Assembly: GCA_964344685.1 (NCBI GenBank)
Contig: CAYFOK010000018.1
Location: forward strand, 1 to 64,000
DNA length: 64,000 nt
Source of the DNA: Scalindua sp964344685
GTDB lineage: Bacteria > Planctomycetota > Brocadiia > Brocadiales > Scalinduaceae
Reading direction: 5' to 3'
Part shown: piece by piece, positions 26,433 to 34,488 of the stretch
Layout of the letters: the number at the start of each line of letters is the position of its first letter
Position numbering within the stretch: the stretch's first letter is position 1
Program-made: the position numbers and the translations under genes
Notes under the pieces: model-generated
Seen by the model: only the letters and a program-made list of their open reading frames with translations
What the model was told of the DNA's origin: nothing
The model's database searches: none

Positions 26433-26651
26433 TCACTTCATTCCGCAGCAGCCTGTGCCGCAGGAACCCGGTGATGATGGCGGCATGCCGCCTCCACCTG
26501 AAGATTCAGATAGTGAACCACTTGCAAATACTGAGAACTGTTTTTCTAACGACTTACTGCCACATTCAGGGCAGATTGCTTTTTCATTGCCCCTTTGAAG
26601 TATCTCAAAGTTTTTTTCACATTTTTTACATTTATATTCGTATAAAGGCAT
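26433..26651 (-). CDS. FmdB-family zinc-ribbon protein
   Basis: A 72-residue protein beginning MPLYEYKCKKCEKNFEI with CPECGSKSLEK following, the FmdB/CxxC-CxxC regulatory-protein family signature, followed by a Ser/Gly/Pro-rich tail ending CGTGCCGMK. Function in most organisms is unknown. A good AGGAG-like site precedes the start. It is probably co-transcribed with the downstream zinc-ribbon/H1-like gene. Confidence 0.85.
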   Translation of the reverse strand: MPLYEYKCKKCEKNFEILQRGNEKAICPECGSKSLEKQFSVFASGSLSESSGGGGMPPSSPGSCGTGCCGMK

Positions 26652-26799
26652 ATTTTTTTTCTCCTATAAAAATAAATTAACAAACTGTTAAAACAATGTC
26701 AAGGTGTTATCGGTATCATTTGATGCTGCATCTTGTTAGTCGTGCTGATTAAAATGAAATTGTGTTATTAATGCATCAGCTTCTTATTCAAACATATGT

Positions 26800-28659
26800 T
26801 TAAATGAGTGCCTTCTGCCGTGCTTCTTCTTCAAATTCCAACTTAATCTGATCGTACACTTCATTTGCATCTTCAAGATGTTCGTAGAGGGTGTTAATAT
26901 GGTCTTGTACCTGCTTATTAGATTTAGACAATCTTGATATTGCAAATCTATCTTGGTCATGTGATGCTTTAATTAGAGACTCTGTGTCTATGTGAAGCTG
27001 CAGCTCCGCCTTCTCTATATCTTTTTCTATTTCTTTGATTTTCCTTTCTAGGGGGGATAATACTTTTGATCGCCTGGTATTAAATTCAGCACGAACTTTT
27101 CTTTTCTCTTTCTTATTCAGGCTCTTTGCGCCTTCCGATTTAGGTGGTTTATTGATTGGCTTGATACTGTCCTGGTCGTTCCACCCGATTTGATCCAGGA
27201 ATTGAGAATATGTGCCATGGAAGAAGAATACTTTGTCATGGTGAAATACTATCAGTTTATTCGCAACCCTATGGAGAATGTGTTCGTTATGAGTGACCAT
27301 GAGCACTGCACCATTGAAGTTTTCAATAGCGTCCATCATGGCTTCACATGACTGCATATCAAGATGGTGAGTCGGTTCGTCAAGTAAGAGGAGATTAGTT
27401 GGCATAACCAGCAGCTTCCCAAGTAGCGTTCTGCACTTCTCACCTCCTGAAAGAACTTTTATTTTTTTCAGAGCATTATCTCCTGAGAACATCATTGCAC
27501 CGCAGATACTCCTGACTCTTCCTCTCTCAATGCTGGAGACCGTTGAGGCAATCTCTTCTTCAACTGTCAGCCGTTCATTAAGAGTTGCAGTATTTGCCTG
27601 CTCATAGTAACCAATCTTAGTTTGTGAATGGCTCCTGACCTTTCCTTTGCTGGGAGATAATACGCCGGCCAGTAATTTCAACAATGTTGTCTTGCCTTTA
27701 CCATTCTTTCCGATAATGCATATCTTATCTTTACTCTCTACATTAAAGTTAACATGATCTATTAGAGGTGTATTGTTGCCGTTATAGGAAAAAGTCAGGT
27801 CCTGTGCTTCCATTATAGACTTAGCAGGGAAAGGGGCTGAATTAAATGAAAATGAGAGTGTAGATATTTTTTCAAGTTTTTTCAGTACTTCCTGCTTCTC
27901 AAGGGCTTTGACCCGTGACTGCACCAGACTGGCATGCCTGGCCTTTGCTCTGAAACTGTTTATGAAAATTTCTGCCTGCTTACGTTTTTTGTCTTCATTG
28001 AGGCGTTGTTTTTCATGAATCTCCTCTGATTTTGATATCCTGTCATAATACTCCTGCGTGGTACCCTTGATCTTTATTATATTGTGCCTGTGAATACCTA
28101 ATATATGTGTTGCAACACTGTCCGTAAATCCCCTGTCATGGCTTATGATTATAATCTCATTTTTCCAATCGTTCAGGAAGCCGATTAACCATCGTATGGA
28201 CACAATATCCAGGAAATTTGTTGGTTCGTCAAGTAAAAGGAGATTTGGATCTGATACCAGGACCTTTGCCAGATTCAACCTGATCTGATAACCACCTGAG
28301 AATTCAGACGGATCACGGTCAAAATCATCTTCTAAAAAACCCAGGCCGGAAAGCACACTCTTGACCCTCCAGTCATCACCCTCTTGATCACTGGGAAGAC
28401 TGCAGCATCCCTCTTCCAGAACTGTTGGTTTTGTGAAATTAATGTGTTGACTTAAATATCCTATTCGATAGTTCTTTGGAACAGAAATGATACCTTCGTC
28501 ACACTGCTCCTCACCTGTAAGCATTCGGAACAACGTGGTTTTTCCGTGTCCATTCCTGCCTACCAGGGCGGTGCGTTCACGGGGATTCAGGTTAAATGAG
28601 ATGTTGTCAAAGATAACTTGTTTGAGGTATTGTTTGCTTACATTTTGAACTGAAATCAT
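26800..28659 (-). CDS. ABC-F family ATP-binding protein
   Basis: A 619-residue soluble protein with two ABC cassettes and no membrane spans. Cassette 1 has Walker A GRNGHGKTTLFR, signature FSGGYQIRLNLAKVL and Walker B LLLLDEPTNFLD. Cassette 2 has GKNGKGKTTLLK, LSGGEKCRTLLGKLL and LLLLDEPTHHLD. An interdomain linker rich in K/R/E follows cassette 1, and a C-terminal coiled coil covers about residues 520-610. ABC-F proteins of this Uup/YdiF type act on ribosomes. It starts 19 bases upstream of the HAD-like gene's far end in divergent order of reading, both being minus strand, so they may be co-transcribed. Confidence 0.9.
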   Translation of the reverse strand: MISVQNVSKQYLKQVIFDNISFNLNPRERTALVGRNGHGKTTLFRMLTGEEQCDEGIISVPKNYRIGYLSQHINFTKPTVLEEGCCSLPSDQEGDDWRVKSVLSGLGFLEDDFDRDPSEFSGGYQIRLNLAKVLVSDPNLLLLDEPTNFLDIVSIRWLIGFLNDWKNEIIIISHDRGFTDSVATHILGIHRHNIIKIKGTTQEYYDRISKSEEIHEKQRLNEDKKRKQAEIFINSFRAKARHASLVQSRVKALEKQEVLKKLEKISTLSFSFNSAPFPAKSIMEAQDLTFSYNGNNTPLIDHVNFNVESKDKICIIGKNGKGKTTLLKLLAGVLSPSKGKVRSHSQTKIGYYEQANTATLNERLTVEEEIASTVSSIERGRVRSICGAMMFSGDNALKKIKVLSGGEKCRTLLGKLLVMPTNLLLLDEPTHHLDMQSCEAMMDAIENFNGAVLMVTHNEHILHRVANKLIVFHHDKVFFFHGTYSQFLDQIGWNDQDSIKPINKPPKSEGAKSLNKKEKRKVRAEFNTRRSKVLSPLERKIKEIEKDIEKAELQLHIDTESLIKASHDQDRFAISRLSKSNKQVQDHINTLYEHLEDANEVYDQIKLEFEEEARQKALI

Positions 28660-28678
28660 AATTTAGTATCATAATAAT

Positions 28679-29038
28679 TTATTTGTATTTTCTGGAATTT
28701 GAAAGTAACTTTTCAGTTATTTCTCCCCAATTGTTTTTGAAAGGCATAGCTTTATCATCAATATAGGCAACCCCAATAGGTTTGTCTGGAACCCAGACAT
28801 CATCATAAGGCAGTTTATAGTATTTCATATACTCTTTTATCCTGTCAAATTGATCACCAATGAGTAAATTCTTAAACTTAAATGATGTTCTGCAGGAATG
28901 GATAACTACACGGTAACCGGCTTTTCTTAATGTGTCTAATGCTTCCTGAACGCCTTCAGTTGGATCTCCGACATCCGGAAATCGATGTTCACAAATCACC
29001 CCATCAAAATCAACAACTAAAGTAGGTCTCTTTTTCAT
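28679..29038 (-). CDS. HAD-like hydrolase domain protein
   Basis: A short 119-residue protein with the HAD motif I VVDFDGVIC (nucleophile and acid/base aspartates) near residue 10, a motif II-like serine in VIHSCRTS, and a motif IV-like IDDKA near residue 94. There is no cap domain. It resembles small phosphatase-like proteins seen in phage and bacterial genomes; substrate unknown. It is followed 19 bases later by the ABC-F gene. Confidence 0.7.
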   Translation of the reverse strand: MKKRPTLVVDFDGVICEHRFPDVGDPTEGVQEALDTLRKAGYRVVIHSCRTSFKFKNLLIGDQFDRIKEYMKYYKLPYDDVWVPDKPIGVAYIDDKAMPFKNNWGEITEKLLSNSRKYK

Positions 29039-29389
29039 AATAGTCTCCTAGTAATTTACTTTTTATGGATAAGGCCGGGCATGGAGTTTCTCATACTACC
29101 TTCTCGGTGGTGCTGCCAATAACTTTTTAATTTATAATCTTATTCTGTGACGTTCTTACTATTTAAATAAACAGTACCCAAGACAAAAAAGTCATCTATA
29201 CTTTGTTTGGTATCTCTTCCGGAACATCGCATATAATGTTTCTCTGACTCCCATTTGTGCATCAAAATAAAATTGTATATCGAATCGTAGTGAGAAGTGA
29301 TTCGTCAAGGCGATCAATGTGCGCGTATTGTTTACCATGTGAGATTATGCTGTAAAAGGAAGTTTGCGGCTAAAGAATAAAACTTGATA
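29039..29389. other. 351-base region without an intact gene
   Basis: Mostly occupied by the USP remnant (29060-29250). The rest, up to the intact USP stop at 29390, shows no further gene or clear hairpin. Confidence 0.5.
29060..29250 (-). pseudogene. decayed universal stress protein gene (C-terminal remnant)
   Basis: On the minus strand, 29060-29123 translates as VIGSTTEKVV-stop-ETPCPALSIK, closely matching the end of the intact USP next door (GSVSEKVVRKAPCPVLTV). The stop (TGA) replaces the arginine codon. Upstream, 29199-29227 reads DVPEEIPNKV, similar to IPEEIRDDMDV in that USP, in another frame and too close, so internal bases are lost. This is a broken third member of the USP group. Confidence 0.5.
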
Positions 29390-29848
29390 CTAAGGCATGG
29401 TAAATTTCTGATCACGTTTTCTGACTGTTAACACGGGACAAGGAGCCTTTCTAACAACTTTTTCAGACACGCTGCCCAGCATCATATGTGAAATACCGGT
29501 TCTTCCATGCGAGCCTATTACAATCATATCAGCCTCTTTCTCCCTTGCGGTACTTATAATTTCTGCGAAAGGTACACCCTGGAGTACAACGGCTTCTACA
29601 TCCATATCGTCTCTGATTTCCTCTGGAATACAATCAAGAAGTTTTATCCTTAACTGTTCAAGCGTCTCTTTATCCGGGATTTGCGGTGACATTGTGACTA
29701 AACTGTCGTTAAAAGAACGTATGTCTATCACATGCAGCAGATACAGTTTTGCTTCATCTTTCATTGCAAGTGATACAGCATATTTCAGGGCCTCTTTTGA
29801 GCAATCTGAATGATCGATAGGACATAATATTTTTTTCAGGGATATCAT
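29390..29848 (-). CDS. universal stress protein (single domain)
   Basis: A 152-residue UspA-fold protein. It starts MISLKKILCPIDHSDCSKEALKYA and carries the nucleotide-binding loop MIVIGSHGRTGISHMMLGSVSEKVV, the ATP-binding G-2x-G-9x-G-S/T form. Cytoplasmic; probably binds ATP and acts under stress or energy limitation. It lies downstream of the tandem-domain USP on the same strand, about 200 bases apart. Confidence 0.9.
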   Translation of the reverse strand: MISLKKILCPIDHSDCSKEALKYAVSLAMKDEAKLYLLHVIDIRSFNDSLVTMSPQIPDKETLEQLRIKLLDCIPEEIRDDMDVEAVVLQGVPFAEIISTAREKEADMIVIGSHGRTGISHMMLGSVSEKVVRKAPCPVLTVRKRDQKFTMP

Positions 29849-30045
29849 TTTGAACCAGCTTCCTTTCAGTCGTTAACTTTTATCCTCATCTCTTTTTGGA
29901 GGTCTTCCAGCCCGCTTGTTCCAATACAGGCAGTTAGGAATCAAGAATTATCATTGTACCTATAAAGAGATTCCAAATTTCCTGGGATTCATATTTCGCA
30001 GCTTTAGATTTCTGTGCAGTTAATTTGTCAACTCAGTAAATTGAT

Positions 30046-30885
30046 TTATCTGCATAGTAATACCGCGCAATCTACTTTTCTCATAATCTGTACTGTAGTA
30101 TTTCCGATAATTAATTCTCTTATTTTAGAGTGGCCGTAGGCTCCCATTGCCAGTAAGTCATAGGAACCTTCCTTGCAGAGTGCCAGAATTGTACTGACAG
30201 TTTCACCACCTTTAAGGACCTTTTCATAAGTAATGTTCCAATCTTTAAGATTTTCATCTGCTTGAGAGAGGATATTTTTACCCGCGTTTTCATCATCAGA
30301 GACGGTAACTACAGTTAGAGGCAGTTTCATATGTTGAGCAATATCCGCACATGCAGTCAATGCTTTTGTAGAAAAAGAGCTGGCATCATATGCAACCAGT
30401 ATTTTTGTAATCTTCTTATATTTTTCCGGTGTTACCAATACGGGTTTGTGTGTCTGTCTTACGACAGATTCCAGGTTTGAACCCAGGAAAGCATCACGCC
30501 AGAATGCGTGTTCCCCTGCCATTCCCATCGCTATCATATCACACCTCTTTGCAGATTCTACTATTTCCTTACTAACAACCCCTTCCTTTACAGTACGTGT
30601 ACATGAAATTTCGGCAGAGTTGCATTTTCCTTCCAATTCATCCAGTGCGGCCCTGGCTGTGTCTTCCAGAAATTGCCGTACTTTCTGCTGGAAATCACCG
30701 TAAGGCACCATACCGCCAATGCTTGTTCCCAGATCTCTCATGAATGGGCCGGCTAACTTCTTTATATCAATTATAGAGATTCCTTCTATTTCTGAGTTGA
30801 ATGATCTTGATAGATCAATTGCATAATCAACTGCGACGAGGCTTGTGTCTGAAGAATCAATCGGTACAAGTATTGTTTTAAACAT
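30046..30885 (-). CDS. tandem-domain universal stress protein
   Basis: About 279 residues holding two USP domains: the first begins MFKTILVPIDSSDTSLVAVDYA, the second KITKILVAYDASSFSTKALTACA, and ends with LLAMGAYGHSKIRELIIGNTTVQIM, the ATP-binding loop. In the first domain the loop is degenerate (MIAMGMAGEHAFWRDAFLGSN). The start at 30885 is preferred over an ATG eight codons upstream because GGAG lies six bases before it and the sequence then begins at the expected MFKTIL. Confidence 0.88.
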   Translation of the reverse strand: MFKTILVPIDSSDTSLVAVDYAIDLSRSFNSEIEGISIIDIKKLAGPFMRDLGTSIGGMVPYGDFQQKVRQFLEDTARAALDELEGKCNSAEISCTRTVKEGVVSKEIVESAKRCDMIAMGMAGEHAFWRDAFLGSNLESVVRQTHKPVLVTPEKYKKITKILVAYDASSFSTKALTACADIAQHMKLPLTVVTVSDDENAGKNILSQADENLKDWNITYEKVLKGGETVSTILALCKEGSYDLLAMGAYGHSKIRELIIGNTTVQIMRKVDCAVLLCR

Positions 30886-31170
30886 CTCACTCTCCATAAA
30901 AAGTTGCAAACTCTACTATAATCAAGATGAACAGAAATTTATATTTTTATATTTTGCAATTAATCGGCATAGTCATAAGTTTTTTGTTTATAATACTACA
31001 CTATAAAATTAAAGTCTATATATAAATTGTTAATGAAACCTCTGAAACTCAATTTTAACATATGATTTCAATATTTATGTATTTCTGTCCTCACTGAAAT
31101 AAATAGTGGAGTATTATAGAGAAGGGAACTTAACAGGTTCAGCCACATATTTTGATTATAATGGTGGTCG

Positions 31171-32253
31171 TTACTGTGTACTTTTTTTAAACAAATAAAC
31201 TGTTCTATTACAGATAGAGACAAGCATAAGCATTAAGGGAACCTCAATCAAGACTCCAACTACTGTCGCCAATGAGGCACCGGATGAGAGTCCAAACAGC
31301 ATTGCTGATGTTGCAATTGCCACTTCGAAGTGGTTTGAAGCACCAATCAAAGCCGAAGGGGCAGCATCTTGATAAGAAAGCTTTAATAGTCTTGCCAGTA
31401 GGAAGTAACCGAAGCTGAAAATGAAGATAGTCTGGATGAACAGTGGGATTGAGATCCATAATATAGTTAGAGGATTATTAACGATAATCTGACCCTTAAA
31501 AGAGAACAGAAGTGCCAATGTAGTTAAGAGTGCTATTATACTGACCGGAGTGAGCCAATGAATGAATTTGTCATTAAACCACTCCTGCCCCTTAAACCTG
31601 ATAATGACTATACGCGTAAAGTATCCGGTAACTAATGGAAGGGCGACATAAACAGCTACTGAAAACAGTATAGTCTGCCATGGTATAGGCATGGCATTGA
31701 CCCCTAACAGAAACCCGCCAAGAGGTGCATAAAGCACAAGCATGGTCAAAGAATTAATGGCAACCATTACCAGGGTAAGGCCGTCATTTCCTTTTGCCAG
31801 ATAACCCCACATCAATACCATCGCCGTACAGGGTGCAATACCCAGAAGAATTGTTCCTGCGATGTAGCTTCTCCACAATTCTACTTCATTGCCGTTTTTG
31901 AGAATCTCTGTCCCAGGCAGAAAATCTTTAAAAAGGTATCCCAGGAAAAACCAGGCAATGAGAAACATAGTAAACGGTTTTATTGCCCAATTGATAAAGA
32001 GAGTAAGCCCAACTGCTTTGGGCGTTTTTGCTGCTTTTAACACCTCTGTGAAATCTATCTTTACCATAATTGGATACATCATGAAGAACAGGCATACGGC
32101 AATAGGTATGGAAACCCGGTATATTGAGAGAGAATCCAGTTTAATGGCAAGGTCTGGCATCGCTTCTCCCATGCCGATTCCAGCACCTATGCAGACAATG
32201 ACCCAGAGTGTCAGGTATTTTTCAAAAAAAGATAATTTTTTAGCTTCAGTCAT
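31171..32253 (-). CDS. acr3: ACR3-type arsenite efflux transporter
   Basis: A 360-residue inner-membrane protein with ten predicted hydrophobic segments that extrudes arsenite. The conserved catalytic cysteine is in GIAPCTAMVLMWGYLAKGN near residue 141, and the second conserved helix near residue 305 (GASNHFEVAIATS) is intact, both hallmarks of ACR3. It lies downstream of arsR on the same strand. No arsC is nearby. Confidence 0.92.
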   Translation of the reverse strand: MTEAKKLSFFEKYLTLWVIVCIGAGIGMGEAMPDLAIKLDSLSIYRVSIPIAVCLFFMMYPIMVKIDFTEVLKAAKTPKAVGLTLFINWAIKPFTMFLIAWFFLGYLFKDFLPGTEILKNGNEVELWRSYIAGTILLGIAPCTAMVLMWGYLAKGNDGLTLVMVAINSLTMLVLYAPLGGFLLGVNAMPIPWQTILFSVAVYVALPLVTGYFTRIVIIRFKGQEWFNDKFIHWLTPVSIIALLTTLALLFSFKGQIIVNNPLTILWISIPLFIQTIFIFSFGYFLLARLLKLSYQDAAPSALIGASNHFEVAIATSAMLFGLSSGASLATVVGVLIEVPLMLMLVSICNRTVYLFKKSTQ

Positions 32254-32272
32254 TTTGTTTTAACCATTGAAG

Positions 32273-32324
32273 TCCCAAACTTTCCAGCCTTAATTATGGT
32301 AAGTCTGGCAGGAAAGTTCGGGAT
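32273..32324 (-). other. 17-bp imperfect inverted repeat in the acr3 leader
   Basis: TCCCAAACTTTCCAGCC and, after about 17 bases, GGCAGGAAAGTTCGGGA are complementary with two mismatches. The hairpin lies between arsR and acr3, 20 bases upstream of the acr3 start, and has no T-run on the minus strand. It might influence read-through or message stability. Confidence 0.35.
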
Positions 32325-32432
32325 CTATAATGATGCTAAGTTATTTCTTCGTAGTTCCTGAAATAAATTTAGAATGAGAAAAATATGTGATTAGTACCAG
32401 GAATTGTCGAAGCGATTGTTTTCTATTTTACA

Positions 32433-32765
32433 TCAGCAGGGCTTTTCAGCCTGAATTGTTTCCTGCGATAAAAACAGATTTATTATTTCTCCAGCCTCAT
32501 TCCATCTTTTCTGATCTATGCAATAACAGACCCTGGGGCCGTCTATGTCTCCAGTTATCAGCCCTGCGCTCTTTAACTCTTTAAGGTGCTGTGATACAGT
32601 AGATTGCGATAGAGGAAGCTCATTGACAACATCGCTGCAGATACACTCTCTCTTTTTGATCAGAAAGTTGATGATTGCAATTCGTGCCGGATGTGCTAAC
32701 GCCTTGCAGAGTGCCGCAATCTTCCTTTCTCTCGTATTAAATTCACTAACTTTTGTTATAGCCAT
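32433..32765 (-). CDS. arsR: ArsR-family arsenic-responsive repressor
   Basis: A winged-helix repressor of 110 residues from the ATG at 32765. A longer frame to 32816 would run through the operator palindrome, so the shorter start is preferred. The recognition helix is SQSTVSQHLKELKSAGL. Just before it, ECICSDV gives the Cys-x-Cys arsenite site of the E. coli-type ArsR (where ELCVCDLC is used), and the C-terminus carries VCYC and KPC cysteines. It would release the operator on binding As(III) and so derepress arsR and acr3. Confidence 0.88.
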   Translation of the reverse strand: MAITKVSEFNTRERKIAALCKALAHPARIAIINFLIKKRECICSDVVNELPLSQSTVSQHLKELKSAGLITGDIDGPRVCYCIDQKRWNEAGEIINLFLSQETIQAEKPC

Positions 32766-32781
32766 AACGTTATTTATCCTA

Positions 32782-32799
32782 TATCGTAAATATACGATA
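32782..32799. promoter_or_regulatory. ArsR operator palindrome
   Basis: Perfect inverted repeat TATCGTA-AATA-TACGATA, centred about 25 bases upstream of the arsR ATG. Its form (a TATCG...CGATA dyad in front of an ArsR-family gene) is what autoregulated ArsR/SmtB operators look like. Binding here would block the arsR-acr3 promoter. Confidence 0.7.
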
Positions 32800-33072
32800 A
32801 TATCTCCGGGTGTCAATAGAAAATTTAATAAATTTCTTTTAAAATATTAATGATGGATCGGTGTGTGCAGTAAGATTTATCGTTGGTCAATAACCACTCG
32901 TAATTTTCAGATACTTTAATTCATAAATTATGCTTATCTCTCTTTTAGTGTTGATGCGAGGATTTCGTTCCTGGTGCCTTTTGTCTTGCAAAACATTCCT
33001 ACTCTCTTATAATGGCAAAAAATGGAGAACAGAGACTAAATCTTTTGGATCATTTTTGAGTGAGATTGACAA

Positions 33073-33444
33073 ATGGTAGAAAACAATCTAGATCTAAAAC
33101 AGGATAGGCGCAGAGGGCCGGATATTTTGATTAAGGTGCTCAGATGGCTTGGTATTTTCGGCTGGTTTGTGATGATTGTAGCACTATATATTATCGACAT
33201 GGCAAAGCCTGAAGAAGAGAATATGTTCACTAAGAAGCTTAACGCCAGTGTGCGGACAACATGGGACCCTGCACTGATTCGTTATCTTTTCTGGGTATTA
33301 ATTTTCGGGCTTATTATAAGTGTCATTGGGCTTGTTATCAACTCTAGAAGGCATCATCGTAAGGATGACAGATTCAAGTATATCCTGTTTGTGCTGGGGG
33401 CGATATCGTGTTTTGGTGTAGTCAAATATCTTTTAAAGTTTTGA
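33073..33444 (+). CDS. small multi-span membrane protein
   Basis: A 123-residue protein with three hydrophobic segments (about residues 23-43, 70-88 and 102-120) and a basic N-terminus. No family recognised. A GAGTGAGA sequence about ten bases before the ATG may serve as ribosome-binding site. It stands between arsR and a small MshEN-like gene on the opposite strand, without obvious partners. Confidence 0.55.
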   Translation: MVENNLDLKQDRRRGPDILIKVLRWLGIFGWFVMIVALYIIDMAKPEEENMFTKKLNASVRTTWDPALIRYLFWVLIFGLIISVIGLVINSRRHHRKDDRFKYILFVLGAISCFGVVKYLLKF

Positions 33445-33572
33445 TGTCGGATGGGCGGGTGTGTAGTTGGTCATTGTTGATTGGTCAGCTATAATTCTTC
33501 ATCTGGCATCTTACTTGTCTATAATATTTAGTGCCGTCCTCGGCGCTTTTTGTCCGGGGAAAACTGTGGTGT

Positions 33573-33842
33573 TCACATTATTTCTGAATTAAAGAATTGC
33601 ATCTTCAAGATATCAACTTCGTCCTGACCTAACCATCTGGAAGTTTCATTGATGATTGTATTTTTATAATTCTTGATATAATCATCAATATATTTCTCCA
33701 GATCCTCTTTTGATATCTTTCCCATTCTGACAATGATTTCACCCAGTAGCGTATTTTTTTCACGCTTTTGTGCGATCAATGCTTTTAGAAGGTCCTCTTC
33801 CGTAATATACTCGTTATTAACTAAATACTGGCCGATTTTCAT
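33573..33842 (-). CDS. free-standing MshEN/GspE-N-like domain protein
   Basis: An 89-residue protein whose first 60 residues follow the pattern of the N-terminal domain of type II secretion/type IV pilus ATPases (IGQYLVNNEYITEEDLLKAL, LLGEIIVRMGKISKEDL), a fold that can bind cyclic di-GMP. There is no ATPase part. In several deep-branching bacteria such lone domains occur, role unknown. It may be a regulator; uncertain. Confidence 0.5.
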   Translation of the reverse strand: MKIGQYLVNNEYITEEDLLKALIAQKREKNTLLGEIIVRMGKISKEDLEKYIDDYIKNYKNTIINETSRWLGQDEVDILKMQFFNSEIM

Positions 33843-33981
33843 AAAGATATTCCCTTATAAAATTAGTATTGCTAAAGCATTATTCTAGAATCATTATCGT
33901 CACATTCACAAAAAACTTTAGTCTAAATCCTAAAACAGGGTCATTTATCTATTAGAGAAAATAGCTGAGATGTGTTTACAA

Positions 33982-34215
33982 TTAAAAATCGAGTTTAAGA
34001 TCAGGGTGTTTACCATCAATTATCTGTTTGCCTAAATTTATCGAATGCTCATCTGCCTCTTCTTTAGTGTCAAAAGCTTCCTTACAATAAAACGCTTTTG
34101 TTTGGTAACCATCTGAACTGAGCTTGTTGATATGAATAGAAGTCATCCATTCATCTTTACCGTATGATTTTGCTGGTGAAGAATCTAAATCGTAATCTTT
34201 ATAACGTATATTCAT
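33982..34215 (-). CDS. small protein of unknown function
   Basis: A 77-residue soluble protein (IRYKDYDLDSSPAKSYGKDEW, then a helical KEEADEHSINLGKQIID). It looks like a small beta-beta-alpha domain (HlyU/DUF6566-type at a guess). GGGATTATC-like sequence precedes the ATG. Function unknown. Confidence 0.5.
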   Translation of the reverse strand: MNIRYKDYDLDSSPAKSYGKDEWMTSIHINKLSSDGYQTKAFYCKEAFDTKEEADEHSINLGKQIIDGKHPDLKLDF

Positions 34216-34488
34216 GATAATCCCTTTTAATAAATTTGGTAGTACTCTAATAATTAATCCATCCTACCCTATATCAAATTCCTGTCAATCAAAAGTTTCA
34301 TATATCAATATAATTGGTGGAAAATCTGTCAAATATTGGTGTCTATCCGTCTCCGTATTTTAATCATATGTTATCAGCTTTTCTCTGTACTATCTTATAA
34401 CTTAGCTATTAAAGAATGCTGCTGTTTCTGTTATAATGTTTTTTTACTAACATTTTGAATATTTTTATAAGGCTGAAATCAGGATTTT

